From assembly GCF_963576615.1 (NCBI RefSeq), contig NC_088708.1, positions 68,220,672 through 68,284,671 on the forward strand: a stretch of DNA of 64,000 nt, read 5' to 3'. Of the stretch, positions 48,073 through 59,237 are shown one piece after another. The stretch is from Watersipora subatra (Eukaryota > Bryozoa > Gymnolaemata > Cheilostomatida > Watersiporidae). The translations under genes and the position numbers were made by a program. Within the stretch, counting starts at the first letter, position 1. Each line of letters opens with the position of its first letter. The notes beneath the pieces are model-generated. The model searched no databases and was not told where the DNA came from. It worked only from the letters and a program-made list of their open reading frames with translations.

Positions 48073-48355
48073 CACTGATGAGACAGATGATTATGATTTC
48101 AGTGATGAAGAATGTCATGTACTACAATTAATGTATGCAACAACATCTCAATACCATCGCCTTGGTAGGAAGTTAAAAGATATTTCAGTGAGACTAGAGA
48201 GAGCTGAGGCAAGAGAGAATCAAAGCCACATGATTATGACTCTTCAGCTACAGAAAGATGCAATAGCCTCTACTCTAAATGTCTACTTTGCTTACATACT
48301 AGACAAGTGTGAGCAGTTTGAAGAGCTCAGAGCAAGGAGTGGAAACAATGCTTGA
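48073..48355 (+). pseudogene. 98-aa family copy 3, promoter and start codon deleted
   Basis: The frame is intact from the acidic segment (DETDDYDFSDEE) to RARSGNNA and the stop. The upstream sequence jumps from the far promoter block (CACCATGTACTT) directly into codon 6 or so. TATA box, 5' UTR and ATG, together about 140 bp, are missing. The first in-frame ATG is at 48131, within the helix. The 3' flank is normal. This is the mirror partner of the intact copy at 4182-4478. Confidence 0.7.
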
Positions 48356-49392
48356 GTATTCCTCAGTTTTTCTTTATAATCTATTTTACATAATCAGTCC
48401 TTTTTAGGGCTACCAACTATTATTCAAAACGGCTTTTCAGCTGTGATCATTATTTACAGTTCATGATGTACTTTGACTAAAATCTGTTTACTTTTGTGAG
48501 AACATAAATCTCACAGTTGCTTAGATTTATCTTAATTTGAAAAAAATCGAAGTTTAAAAATTAATGTTTACAGGAAATCGACTGCCATATTATATATTAT
48601 GTTAAAGATTTAGTATACTGTGTTGCTCAATAAACAGCAGAGATAATCTAGAATCAGCATTACCTTGTTTAGTATATACATGTAGATATACATATAGAGA
48701 TATAATATATCTGTGTTTATGGGAAGAAGAAAGTATAAATAATAGGTGCACGACTCTCATAAAAACCTATCCGTATTATAGCGAAAGGTTGTCTGATTCT
48801 GTTACATTGACAGGATCAAATTTTTGTTACATTGACATGAAATAGCTAACATTAAGTAATAAAGATAAAAGTTAAAGTTCTACAATGTTTTGTAAAATTT
48901 ATTTGTTATGTTAAATCAGAAAGCAACCGCTTGAATTTATCAGCATGAGTTTTAAGTAAGATTATGTATAGTTTAGAAAAAGTGTCAATTGCAAGTTTTG
49001 ATATTGCATCAGTCAGTTTTATTTGTTCTTATTGATTTTATTTTGAGTTTATTTTAATCTCAAATTCTACTAAAGTTTATCACAGAAACTGGTCTTTGGT
49101 TAAACGTTGTAATCTTGTTTTTTTTCTACATAAATTTTTGCGTGAAATCCGTTATGATTACCAATGGAGCGACCAACATAACATTGCCGCCAAGCCGCGT
49201 AGACGGAAGAGAACACCTCCCTATAAGTGCAGCTGATGCATCAGGTGCAGTACGTCTTGTGACAAGCTGTTGTTGCTCGCCGCTCGACGGGGGACAGCTA
49301 CACAAAAACAACAGCTTGTCAAGACAGGCTACATCCAACTATAAAATCACTTTCAATGGGAGCGAGTATAGCAAGATGAGTATTTGAATTAA
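48356..49392. other. 3' flank of copy 3 and an inserted G+C-richer block
   Basis: 48360-48730 is the duplicated 3' flank. A motif with CCTATCCGTATTATAG occurs at 48770 and again at 49420, and inverted near 63795. The block 49150-49340 is G+C richer and contains inverted halves around ACAAGCTGTTGTT / AACAACAGCTTGT (49262-49320). The short frames across it on both strands are not recognisable. Confidence 0.4.
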
Positions 49393-49639
49393 TAATACAG
49401 CAGAACCACTCTCATGAAGGCCTATCCGTATTATAGTGAAAGGTTGTCTGACACTGTTAAATTGACAGAAGAGAAGAGACAACTACAGGAAGATTAATGT
49501 TCCACTACAGTTTAATGTTATACAGGCTGTCCAACATTATACAGTTGATTGAAGCTTTGCTATCGTTTCTGCTAGTACCCTGGTAGTTCAGTATGCTGAT
49601 AAAGCGTGAGGGATAATTATTTGCACAAGTATCCAGAAA

Positions 49640-49850
49640 TGCTGGTAGGTTTGTATTGATGCTGGTGTTACACCATCGGTCTCTTAATCGGAAGGTTATG
49701 AATTCGAATCCTGCGTGACATAATCTTTTTCTCAACCTCTAGCCTTAGCTTTGAACAGAGGGATGGACAGCTATAGGTCTTATCATAGTGACGATATTAT
49801 TATTGATGTAGACTCTGAGCAATAAACGAAACTTACACGAACTTACATCA
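49640..49850 (+). repeat. tRNA-derived SINE
   Basis: A tRNA-like head has a box A-like TGGTGTTACACCATCGG and a good box B (GAATTCGAATCC). A tail with CCTTAGCTTTGAACAGAGGG follows and ends near TCTGAGCAATAAAC. Inverted copies are at 57640-57815 and 63405-63600. Confidence 0.65.
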
Positions 49851-50241
49851 CACATTCATAACATACTATTGTAGCTTTAGTTGTCTCTTTTTTGAGTTTT
49901 GATAACATTTGTAAACATGGTCAAGCTATCAAGGCAAGTAATAAAATAGAGATATACGACAGAGAACTAGCATTATGCAGCTTATACTTTCATGTACACT
50001 CCAGTCCGTGTATCAGTGGCATTAGGCAAGTTTAAAGAATAACATAGCCTTTGATCTTATACCTACAAAGGAACGCAATTATAAGCATTTAAATATAACA
50101 CATGCTATCATAAATTTAAAGTTTGTCGCGTCAGCCAAACTGAAAATAGTACGGATTACCTTTAGAGCTAAATATTTTGAGCGTGTAACAAACAAAGAAT
50201 AGGTTTGGTATATAATATCAAACAATTATGTACGTGAGACT

Positions 50242-51180
50242 ACTGTAAGCAACAATATGCACCAGAAATCACATCAAAACCTTTGACACTTCGACATCCA
50301 TTTGGAAGATTTGTTCCCTTACTGTTTTTATCGCCAAACTTTCTACGACTAACGGGAACCATCTTGCATTTCCTTCTTTGGAACCAAATAAAAAAGGCTA
50401 AAATCATAGTGAAAAAACAGATGTTCTTGGAATATATGAGGTGAATATGTTATTTGAAGGGCAGTCTATGAAGAGTCTTACATTTTTACTCACTAGCAAC
50501 ATATAAAAAACAACTCAGTTTATGATCTTTGACTTTTTCCTGCCTCTTCTCTGCTATGATCTGTTCAGAATGTGTTGTCATGTAGGGAAGGGAAATGTGC
50601 AAACTGTTTTCAGGATTGATGACATTACGGTATTTATTTTTGATGTATAAAAGGTATGAAGGTCCGGATTCACATAGGCGAGTAGTTATGACCCAGCCCT
50701 AAGAACAGCAGTTTCTTTTATCAGGAAGCCCAGCTTTAGAGAGTGTTGAGGTTATGACCTAATTTGAGTGAATACAGCTGCAAAGATTTTCAAATCCACA
50801 ATCCGGAGTACCTGCAATGGATCCACATTCAAGAATGAGAAACCAGCTATCAATTAGTAACTTTTGCTATCTGCATAATCTTTACACTTTCCAAGTACGC
50901 CATTAGATACCACCAAATACACAACACATATTTTTTGTCATCAAAACAAAACTTTATGTGATTTTAAAAACTTATCAATGACACAGTAAGAGAATCTGAA
51001 ATTTGATTGTATAAAGTGTTCTCTATGTTTAATAAAACTTCAATTTAATAAATTAAAATGGTAAAGTTTCTCTGATTGTTATGTATAAACACACACCAAC
51101 CTTGCTTGCAGAAATATCTTGCACCGGACTGAGATTAATGGGGACTCTGTGAGAGTCACAGTTTTGATGTTCTATTGTAA
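50242..51180 (-). other. Exon-like blocks of an unrecognised gene
   Basis: On the minus strand several blocks look coding. One near 51180-51108 reads CDSHRVPINLSPVQDISASK before GT. A block near 50810 after CATTGCAG reads TPDCGFENLCSCIHSN and a stop. Another near 50590 reads TTHSEQIIAEKRQEKVKDHK. One near 50420-50242 reads ICFFTMILAFFIWFQRRKCK, helix-like with a basic end, on to a stop. The Cys-containing block stays open in the copies at 56675 and 62445; the other blocks are broken in at least one copy. I recognise no family and the splicing does not connect cleanly. Treat it as a hypothesis. Confidence 0.25.
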
Positions 51181-51756
51181 AATATATGATAGTAAAACCT
51201 CTATATTATGATAAAATCTGAACAGACCTCTCAGTAAACCTCATCTTTTTTATACATTTTTTTTTTTATGCATTTATTGTATATTTTTTCTCTTAATGTA
51301 TTTGCACTGCACAAAACAATTTTTTCATAGTGTGAAGTTTAAAGGTTAGAATGGTAAATGTTGTATATATTAAATAAAAATAAGTTTTTTGTTCAAAGAC
51401 TTTTTTATTACACAGGCAACGTCAGGCATTTATCTGTGTATCTATATACTATCAAGGTAATGCTGTTATCTCTGCAACTTATTGAACAGTATTATTAAAT
51501 CTTTAGCATTGGTATAATAGGGCGTTTGATTTCCTGCCAAAAGTAATTTTTCAACCTTCATTTTTTAACAACAAAATTAAATCAAAAGAAACATAGGAGT
51601 ATTATATCATCACAAAACTGAACAGATTTCAGATAACACATATAAGATGAAATGTACATTATGATAACACCTGAACAGAGCTCTCTGGATAATAGTTGGT
51701 AGCCCTGAAAAGGACTGATTGTGTAAAATAGATTGTGAATAATGAATGAAGAATAC

Positions 51757-52053
51757 TCAAGCATTGTTTCCATTCCTTGCCCTGAGCTCTTCGAACTGCT
51801 CACACTTGTCTAGTATGTAAGCAAAGTAGACATTTTGAAGAGAGGTTATTGTTTCTTTCTGCAGCTGAAGAGTCATAATCATGTGGCTTTGGTTCTCTCT
51901 TGTCTCAGCTCTCTCTAGTCTCACTGAGACATCTCTTAACTTTCTACCAAGGCAATGGTATTGAGACGTTGCAGCATACATTAGTCGTAATACATGATAT
52001 TCTTCATCGCTGAAATCATAGTCGTCTGTTTCATCAGCGCTGTCACCAGACAT
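51757..52053 (-). CDS. 98-aa acidic/helical protein, family A copy 4
   Basis: An intact 98-codon frame with ATG, acidic N-terminus (SADETDDYDFSDEE), helical middle (LGRKLRDVSVRLERAETRE) and the ending RARNGNNA. It differs from copy 6 at 61197-61493 by a single residue (N against S near the end). Copies 4 and 6 are mirror partners in the two palindrome arms. A TATA box is about 70 bp upstream and the conserved 3' block with AGTCCTTTTCAGGGCTACC follows. Function unknown. Confidence 0.73.
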   Translation of the reverse strand: MSGDSADETDDYDFSDEEYHVLRLMYAATSQYHCLGRKLRDVSVRLERAETRENQSHMIMTLQLQKETITSLQNVYFAYILDKCEQFEELRARNGNNA

Positions 52054-52096
52054 TCTGAGGAGTGAGTATTTCTCTGATATCAGATTGTGTTGTGTT

Positions 52097-52126
52097 TTAC
52101 TGGAACAGCAAGGACCAGTTTATATA
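52097..52126 (-). promoter_or_regulatory. TATA box and initiator of family A copy 4
   Basis: TATATAAA is at 52126-52119 on the minus strand, followed by CCAGTAAAA at the family spacing. Confidence 0.7.
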
Positions 52127-54044
52127 GTGAGTGACTGTATGACATGAGACAATATTTTAATCTCTTTAATTACTGTGTCATACTCAGTACATGGTGAATA
52201 GAAACAATAGAGTGTTGGGGAGAGTAGAGATCAAACATCACTGACATCTTAATTACTCAAATCTTTAAATATAGACTTAGTCTCTTTGATCCATGTGTTC
52301 AAAGCGTATTCATATGTGTCTATCTATTCTATCAACCAACTCATATACTTACCCATGCCTCTACAGGACATCATAAGGTTTTACAGATTTGACCATTTAT
52401 TGTTCATCTGTAAAATTTCCAGCTTTACAGATTCATGTTAACAACCTATTAAATTTGTGGTTTCATATTCAGTTGTTCATCATATGGATATTTTTAACTG
52501 TTTAGTAGAACAGCGCAGTACTAATGAGTTCAAAGTTATGGACTAGCACAGTATTCAAACAGATCTTATAAATATGCAGTACAAATCATCCTCTCCAGAT
52601 TTTAATGAAATTTATTGGTGAGCTTATATAACACTAGCTTATCAGTACCCACAGTTCATACGTTTTGTAAAATCTGAGTGCGTTCCATAATGAAACATTT
52701 ATAGTTATATTTTTGGTTATATTTGTAGTTTAATTAATATAATAATAAATCATCACTCATTTATACGATGCTTCTTTAAAACAAACATAATTTCTAATTG
52801 TGAGTTGTCTGTCTGTAGAGAGAACAACTGACTGCTCCAATTAAAGATACCAGTAGTCTCATCATACTAGAAAATATATTTTTAATGCAAGTCAACTAAA
52901 CTTATTGATTTCTACTACCAACTAATCATAAAAAATGAAAATAAGAGCAATTTTTTATTGGAGTTGTTGCATCTTGTTACTGAAAACTCATGCAGAGCGT
53001 GTAAAGATGGTACATGAATATTTTGTAATTAAAGCTGTCATTATAACTTCGTGTTGTGAGAAGAATTAGCAAATCAGCAGTCAGGTGCGAATGTGGTGTT
53101 GCTAGCAATAATGTCGTATTGCTACGTACAACCAGTTCTAATTTGCTTGTAAGAATACAAATATGGAAACAAACTTGGTATCATTTCAAGTTCAGAGTCT
53201 ACTATATTTGCTTGATATATTTAGCAGGTTTCAACAATAAAACAGTTGTTATATTGCTAAACTGCTGTCACACAAAGCAATATTAACAAACTTTAATGAA
53301 CTAAATTTAGATACGTGTTTGTGTTACGTTGCTATGGCAATATAACTTTAATATTATTGTTGCACATACGCTCAATTCGTTGATAAACAAGAAGGTCACC
53401 TTAGTAATACTATGGTTGTGTTGCTATGTTTAGCTATCTCAGTATCTACATGTATATCTATCTCTACATCTATTTCAAGCCATTTAGATTGTCTCTTCCC
53501 TGCATTTCTAAAAATCAACAAAATTAAAATATTGGAATAGTTATAATTAGATATAAAGATGCAAAGTATACAATCTCAAATTAAGTAATACCAAACTCTC
53601 AGCAGACAATTAGTCATACTTGAACACACTCCAACTAGAAATATACATTACCCACAATGCTCCTCCACTACTTTTTTGTAAAATGACAACTGAGAGCAAC
53701 CAAAGATAATCTATAATAGATTTTTTACTGCTGAGCAGAAGTAAAATTAGCTGTTTTTTCATCAAAGAAAAATCCACTAAAAAACATAATTTTGTATGTT
53801 ACCTTTTAGCTATTTTTTATGTTTCTGTAAACGGATATCATCTAGATAATAGATATTGTCATAGTTATGTCAATCAAAAACTCATGGGTGAATAGGTGTA
53901 TTTTCAGATAACACTTGCTCAAATATCAGTAATTATCCAAATAAATTGTACACTAGGTAACAGAACAAAATTTTTGAGGAAGATTTGGTACCCCCAAAAA
54001 GGGCTGGATGTTTGAAAAAACCATGGAAATCAACTAAACAATAT

Positions 54045-54323
54045 TCAAGCATGTCCTTGCCTTCTCATCTCAATACCTCGAAGGATCTTAGTCTTGTGCA
54101 ATATGTACATTCTGTAAATGTGACGGACTGAAGATATTACATCTCTCTATAGCTGGAGGATCCCCAACCACCATGTGATGTTGGTTCTTTCTAACCCTAG
54201 CTCTTTCTAGTCTAACTGAGACATCTCTCAGCCTTCCTCTAATAATATCATGTTAACACACTCCAACTTCTATTTGTTGCCCTATATTGTATGCCAAATC
54301 ATCAAGAATCTGTAATCAGCCAT
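54045..54323 (-). pseudogene. Sister family B copy 2
   Basis: An ATG at 54323 starts MADYRF-like codons, but frameshifts and stops follow soon. The middle still reads RLRDVSVRLERARVRKNQHH in one frame, matching the 98-aa family core. The end carries RGIEMRRQGHA and a TGA at 54047-54045. A TATAAAA box lies about 70 bp upstream (54395-54389). It is a decayed relative of the 98-aa genes. Confidence 0.6.
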
Positions 54324-54720
54324 TTTATTCACTAAATTTCATATCAGATATCAGGTTGACAGGTGATTTACAGAAAAAGAAAAGAGCATTTTATACACCT
54401 TCCAATTGTGACATTTGAGGGGCATTTGAACTGTCTTAATGTGTGTTGAAAGTGTCAAATGGATAAATCTAAGATAGCATTATTAATAAAAGCTGAAGTA
54501 TTAGCTATTCATATTATTCAACATTCTACAGGTCATTTTGAAAACTATAATTATAGATTTTGCTGAAATTGAGCTGATCTGTTCAGTTTAAAAGATGAGA
54601 TGATTTAATCTATACTAATTACTATAACTAGCTGTATACTATGACTAGCCAAAATATCCATCAATATTTTAGAGTTGTTGTTGTAATTTCTGTTTAATCA
54701 AATTAATTTAGAATGGTGTT

Positions 54721-55434
54721 TACTAAAGAAACGCATAGCACAAACTACCAATGTAACTACAAAGATAACTATAAATAATTCATTATAAAATATATTCATA
54801 TTTTACAAGATGTATCAAGAGTGGGTATTGAATAGCTAGCGTTGTATGAAACCAGAGCCGTACAGCTTCACAGCTGGCTCTGTATGAATTGACAAATAAA
54901 ATTCTTTAAAACCTGAAGAGGACAATTTGCTCTACATATTTATAAGCTCTGTTCCAAGACTGTGTGAGTCCATAACTTTGAATTCATTAGCACTGTACTG
55001 CTTTACTAAACAGTTAAAACCATTCATATGATGACAACTAAATGTGAAACCATAATTTCATACGTTATTAACATGAATCTGTAAAGCTGGAAATTTTACA
55101 GATCAACCATAAATGGTCAAATATGTAAAACCTTGTGATGTTCTCGTTGTGAGATAGACTCATATCGATACACTTTGAAGTTTTTTAAGAACACCTGAAT
55201 CAGAGACAAAGTCTATATTTAGACATCTGAGTAATTAAGATACCAATGATGTTTGATCTCTACTCTCCCCAACACTCTACTGTTTCTATTCACCATGTAC
55301 TGAGTATGACACAGTAATTAAAGGGATTAAAATATTGTCTTATGTCATACAGTCACTCACTATATAAACTGGTTCTCGCTGTTTCAGTAAAACACAACAC
55401 AATCTGATATCAGAGAAGAGACTCACTGCTCAGA
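54721..55434. other. Palindrome loop: upstream flank of family A copy 5
   Basis: No gene before the promoter. From about 55200 the sequence runs parallel to 60960 onward. Confidence 0.5.
55361..55395 (+). promoter_or_regulatory. TATA box and initiator of family A copy 5
   Basis: TATATAAA is at 55361-55368 and TTTCAGTAAAA follows about 20-27 bp on. The ATG is at 55435. Confidence 0.7.
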
Positions 55435-55731
55435 ATGTCTGGTGACAGCACTGATGAAACAGACGACTATGATTTCAGTGATGAAGAATGTCGTGTACTA
55501 CAACAAATGTATGCAGCAACATCCCAATACCATTGCCTTGGTAGAAAGTTAAGAGATGTCTCAGTGAGACTAGAGAGAGCTGAGACAAGAGAGAACCAAC
55601 ACCACATGATTATGACTCTTCAGCTACAGAAAGATGCAATAGCCTCTCTTCAAAATGTCTATTTTGTTTACATACTAGACAAGAGTGAGCAGTTCGAAGA
55701 GCTCAGGGCAAAGAGTGAAAACAATGCTTGA
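55435..55731 (+). CDS. 98-aa acidic/helical protein, family A copy 5
   Basis: An intact frame of 98 codons: acidic N-terminus (STDETDDYDFSDEE), LGRKLRDVSVRLERAETRE, LQLQKDAIASLQNVYF, ending RAKSENNA. It lies in the loop between the palindrome arms, in tandem orientation with copy 6. The 2.2 kb after it also match the 3' flank of copy 6. Substitutions against copies 1, 4 and 6 do not break the frame. No function is assigned. Confidence 0.72.
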   Translation: MSGDSTDETDDYDFSDEECRVLQQMYAATSQYHCLGRKLRDVSVRLERAETRENQHHMIMTLQLQKDAIASLQNVYFVYILDKSEQFEELRAKSENNA

Positions 55732-57955
55732 GTATTTCTCAGTCATTATCCACAACCTATTTTACACAATCAGTCCTTTTCAGGGCTACCAACTATTATC
55801 CAGAGAGCTCTGTTCAGGTTTTAACATAATGTAGATGTCATCTTATATGTTTTGTCTACAATCTGTTCAGTTTTGTGATGACATAATACTCCTATGTTTC
55901 CTTTGTATTAATTTCATTGTTAAAAAATGAAGGTTGAAAGATTACTTTTGACAGGAAATCAAACGCCCTATTATACCAATGTTAAAGGTTTAATATTACT
56001 GTTCAATAAGTCGCAGAGATAACAGCATTACCTTGATAGTATATAGATACACAGATAAATGCCTGACGTTGCCTGTGTAATAAAAAAGTCTTTGAACAGA
56101 AAATATATTTTTATTTAACATATACAACATTTACCATTCTAACTTTCAAACTTCACATCATAAAAAAATGTTTTGTGCAGTTCGAATAAATTTATAGAAT
56201 AAATAAACAATGAGTACATGAAAGCGTGTATAAAAAAGATGGAATTTTCTGAGAGGTCCGTTCAGATTTTATCATAATAGAGAGTTCCTACTATCATATA
56301 TTTTACAATAGAATATGAAAACTGTGACTCTCACAGAGTACCCATTAATCTCAGTCCAGTGCAAGATATTTCTGCAAGCAAGGTTGATGTGTGTTTATAT
56401 ATAACAGTCAGAGAAACTTTACCATTTTAGTTTATTAAATTGAAGTTTTATTAAACATAGAGAACACTTTATACAATCAAATTTCAGATTCTCTTACTGT
56501 GTCATTGATAAGTTTTTAAAATCAAGTAAAGTTTTGTTTTGATGACAAAAAATAAGTATTGTGTATTTGGTGGTATCTAATGGCGTACTTGGAAAATGTA
56601 AAGATCCTGCAGGTAGCAAAAGTTACTACTTGATAGCTGGTTTCTCATTCTTGAATGTGGATCCGTAGCAGGTGCTCCGGGTTGTGGATTTGAAAATCTT
56701 TGCAGCTGCATTCACACAAGTTAGGTCATAACTTCAACACTCTCTAAAGCTGGGCTTCTTAATAAGAGAAACTGTTGATCTTAGGGCTGCAGGGTAACTA
56801 CACGCCTCTGTGAATCTAGATCTTCATACCTTCTATACATCAAAAATCAATATCGTAATGTCATCAATCCTGAAAATAATTTGCACATTTCACTTACCTA
56901 CAAGACAACACATTCTGAAGAGATAATAGCAGAGAAGAGACGGGAAAAAGTCAAAGATCATAAACAGCGTTATTTCTTATATGTTGCTGCTGAGTAAAAA
57001 CGTAAGATTCTTCTTAGACTGCCCTTCAAATAACATATTCATCTCATATTTTCCAAATACATCTGTTTTTTACTATGATTTGAGCCTTTATTATTTTGTT
57101 CCAAATGCAAGATGGCTCTCGTTAGTCGTAGGAAGCTTGGCGATAAAAACAAATAGGGAAGCACTGTTACAAACGGTTGTTGAAACGTCAAAAGTTTTGA
57201 TTTGACTTTTGGTGCACATTGTTGCTTACAGTGATCTCACACACAAAAAATGTTTGATACTATATACCAAACCTATTCTTTGTTTATTACACGCTCAAAA
57301 TATTTAGCTCTAAAGGTAATCTGTACTATTTTCAGTTTGGCTGATGCGACAAACTTTAATTTTATGATAGCGTGTGTTATATTTAAATGCTTTAATTCCT
57401 CTGTAATTATAAGATCAAAGGCTATGTTATTCTTTAAACTTGCCTAATGCCACTGATACACGGACTGGAGTGTACATGAAAGTATAAGCTGCATAATGCT
57501 AGCTCTCTTTTATATATCTCTATTTTATTACTTGCCTTGATAGCTTGACCATGTTTACAAATGTTATTGAAACTTTAAAAAGAGAGTACAAAAACTACAA
57601 TAGTAGGATATGAAAGTGGGGTGGGGATAAGTTTGGTTTATTGCTCAGAGTCTACGTCAATAATAATAATCTTTAATATAAAAAGACCTGTAGCTGCCCA
57701 ACCCTCTGTTCAAAGCTAAGGCTAGAGATTGAGAAAAAGATTATGTCATGCAGGATTCGAATTCCCAACCTTCCGATCTAACACCTGTACCAATAACGCA
57801 CCTTCCAGCATTTCTGGATACTTGTACAAATAGTTATCTTCGGTGCTTATCAGCGTACCGAACTACCAGGTTACTATAGATAGCAGAAATGATAGCAAAG
57901 CTACAATCAACTGTATAATGGTGGACAACCTGTATAGCATTAAACTGTAGTAAAG
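55732..57955 (+). other. 3' flank of copy 5, directly repeated at 61494-63720
   Basis: It contains the conserved 3' block, the 80-bp dispersed repeat (GCCTGACGTTGCCTGTGTAA at 56060), the degenerate exon-like blocks and an inverted SINE copy (57640-57815). The open frames 56981-57205 and 57250-57447 are not conserved in frame with the other copies. No gene is supported. Confidence 0.5.
57640..57815 (-). repeat. tRNA-derived SINE, copy 2
   Basis: The box B complement GGATTCGAATTC and the CCCTCTGTTCAAAGCTAAGG tail are recognisable. The tRNA-like head has lost several bases compared with 63500-63600. Confidence 0.6.
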
Positions 57956-57963
57956 CATCAATC

Positions 57964-58150
57964 TTGTGTTTTACTGGAACAGCGGAGACCAGTTTATATA
58001 GTGAGTGACTGTGTGACATGAGACAATATTTTAATCTCTTCAATTACTGTGTCATACTCAGTACATGGTGTATAGAAACAATAGAGTGTTGGGGAGAGTA
58101 GAGATCAAACATCATTGGCATCTTAATCACTCAAATGTCTAAATATAGAC
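57964..58150 (-). promoter_or_regulatory. Orphan 98-aa family promoter without its gene
   Basis: On the minus strand the upstream block (CTCAGTACATGG region), the TATATAAA (58000-57993) and the CCAGTAAAACACA initiator are all present. At about 57960 the sequence then changes to the end of the copy 5 flank (TAAAGCATCAATCTT). The coding region has been cut away at or just after the predicted transcription start. Confidence 0.75.
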
Positions 58151-58890
58151 TTAGTCTCTTTGATCCATGTGTTCAAAGCGTATTCATATGTGTCTATCTA
58201 TTCTATCAACCAACTCATATACTTACCCATGCCTCTACAGAACATCATAAGGTTTTACAGAGTTGACCATTTATGGTTCATCTGTAACATTTCCAGCTTT
58301 ACAGATTCTTGTTAATAACCTAGTAAATTTGTGGTTTCACACTCAGTTGTCATCATATGAATGGTTTTAACTGTTTAGTAGAGCAACTCAGTACTAATGA
58401 GTTCAAAGTTATTGACTAGATTAAATACATATGTATGTAGTACAAAGCATCCTCTTTTAAAGGTTTTAAAGAAATGTATTGGTCGGCTCATATAGAGCCT
58501 TATAGCTTCACAACTGTGAAACTATACAGCTAAATAACTCGTTTGTACAATGCATTTCTTTACTAAACATAAATCTAAATTAATTTGATTAAACAGAAAT
58601 TACAACAAAAACTCTAAAATACTGATGGATATCTTGGCTAGTCATAGTATACAGCTAGTTATAGTAATTAGTATAGATTAAATCATCTCATCTTTTAAAC
58701 TGAGCAGATCAGCTCAATGTCAGCAAAATCTATAATTATAGTTTTCAAATTGACCTGTAGAATGTTGAATAATGTGAATAGCTAATATTTCAGCTTTTAT
58801 TAATAATGCTATCATAGATTTATCCATTTGACACTTTCAACACACTTTAAGACAGCTCAAATGCCCCTCAAATGTGACACTTGGAAGGTG

Positions 58891-58922
58891 TATAAATTGC
58901 TCTATTCTTTTTCAGTAAATCA
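58891..58922 (+). promoter_or_regulatory. TATA box and initiator of family B copy 1
   Basis: TATAAAT at 58891 and TTTCAGTAAA at 58911-58920 give the same layout as in family A, followed by ACCTAATATCTG, which resembles the family A leader ACAATCTGATATC. The promoter outlived the coding frame. Confidence 0.5.
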
Positions 58923-58962
58923 CATGTCAACCTAATATCTGAAAAGAAATTCAGTGATTAGA

Positions 58963-59237
58963 ATGCCTGACTACAGATTATTGACGATTTGGCATACAAG
59001 ACACGTCAACAAATAGAAGTTGTAATGTGCCAATATGATATTATTAGAGAAAGGCTGAGAGATGTCTCAGTTAGACGAGAAAGAGCTAGGGTTAGAAAGA
59101 ACCAACATCACATGGTGGTGATCCTCTAGCTATAGAGAGATGTAATATCTTCTGTGCGTCACATTTACAGAATCTACATATTGCACAAGACTAAGATCCT
59201 CCGAGGTATTGAGATGAGAAGGCAAGGACATGCTTGA
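58963..59237 (+). pseudogene. Sister family B copy 1
   Basis: After an ATG the frame breaks. In the family frame it reads RERLRDVSVRRERARVRKNQ and HHMVVIL, then two TAG codons in place of the LQLQ region, then a C-terminal part with YILHKTKILRGIEMRRQ and GHA stop. It lines up along its whole length with the 98-aa family. It is clearly non-functional as a full protein. Confidence 0.62.

Larger units (their letters stand above)
35440..48720. repeat. Arm 2 of the large inverted duplication
   Basis: Partner of 3740-17640. Arm-specific insertions here are the ACGT arrays (d) and (e), the foldback element and the SINE-like repeat. Confidence 0.8.
49393..54720. repeat. Arm 1 of the right-hand inverted duplication
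   Basis: It pairs with 58590-63829. Matching landmarks (49393/63829, 51430/61820, 52053/61197, 53650/59630, 54323/58963) have coordinate sums between 113222 and 113286, so only small length differences exist over about 5.2 kb. Confidence 0.85.

Noticed and set aside
49126-49338. Open frames across the G+C-richer block near 49.2 kb
   Set aside because: Frames on both strands are similar in length, with no recognisable protein.
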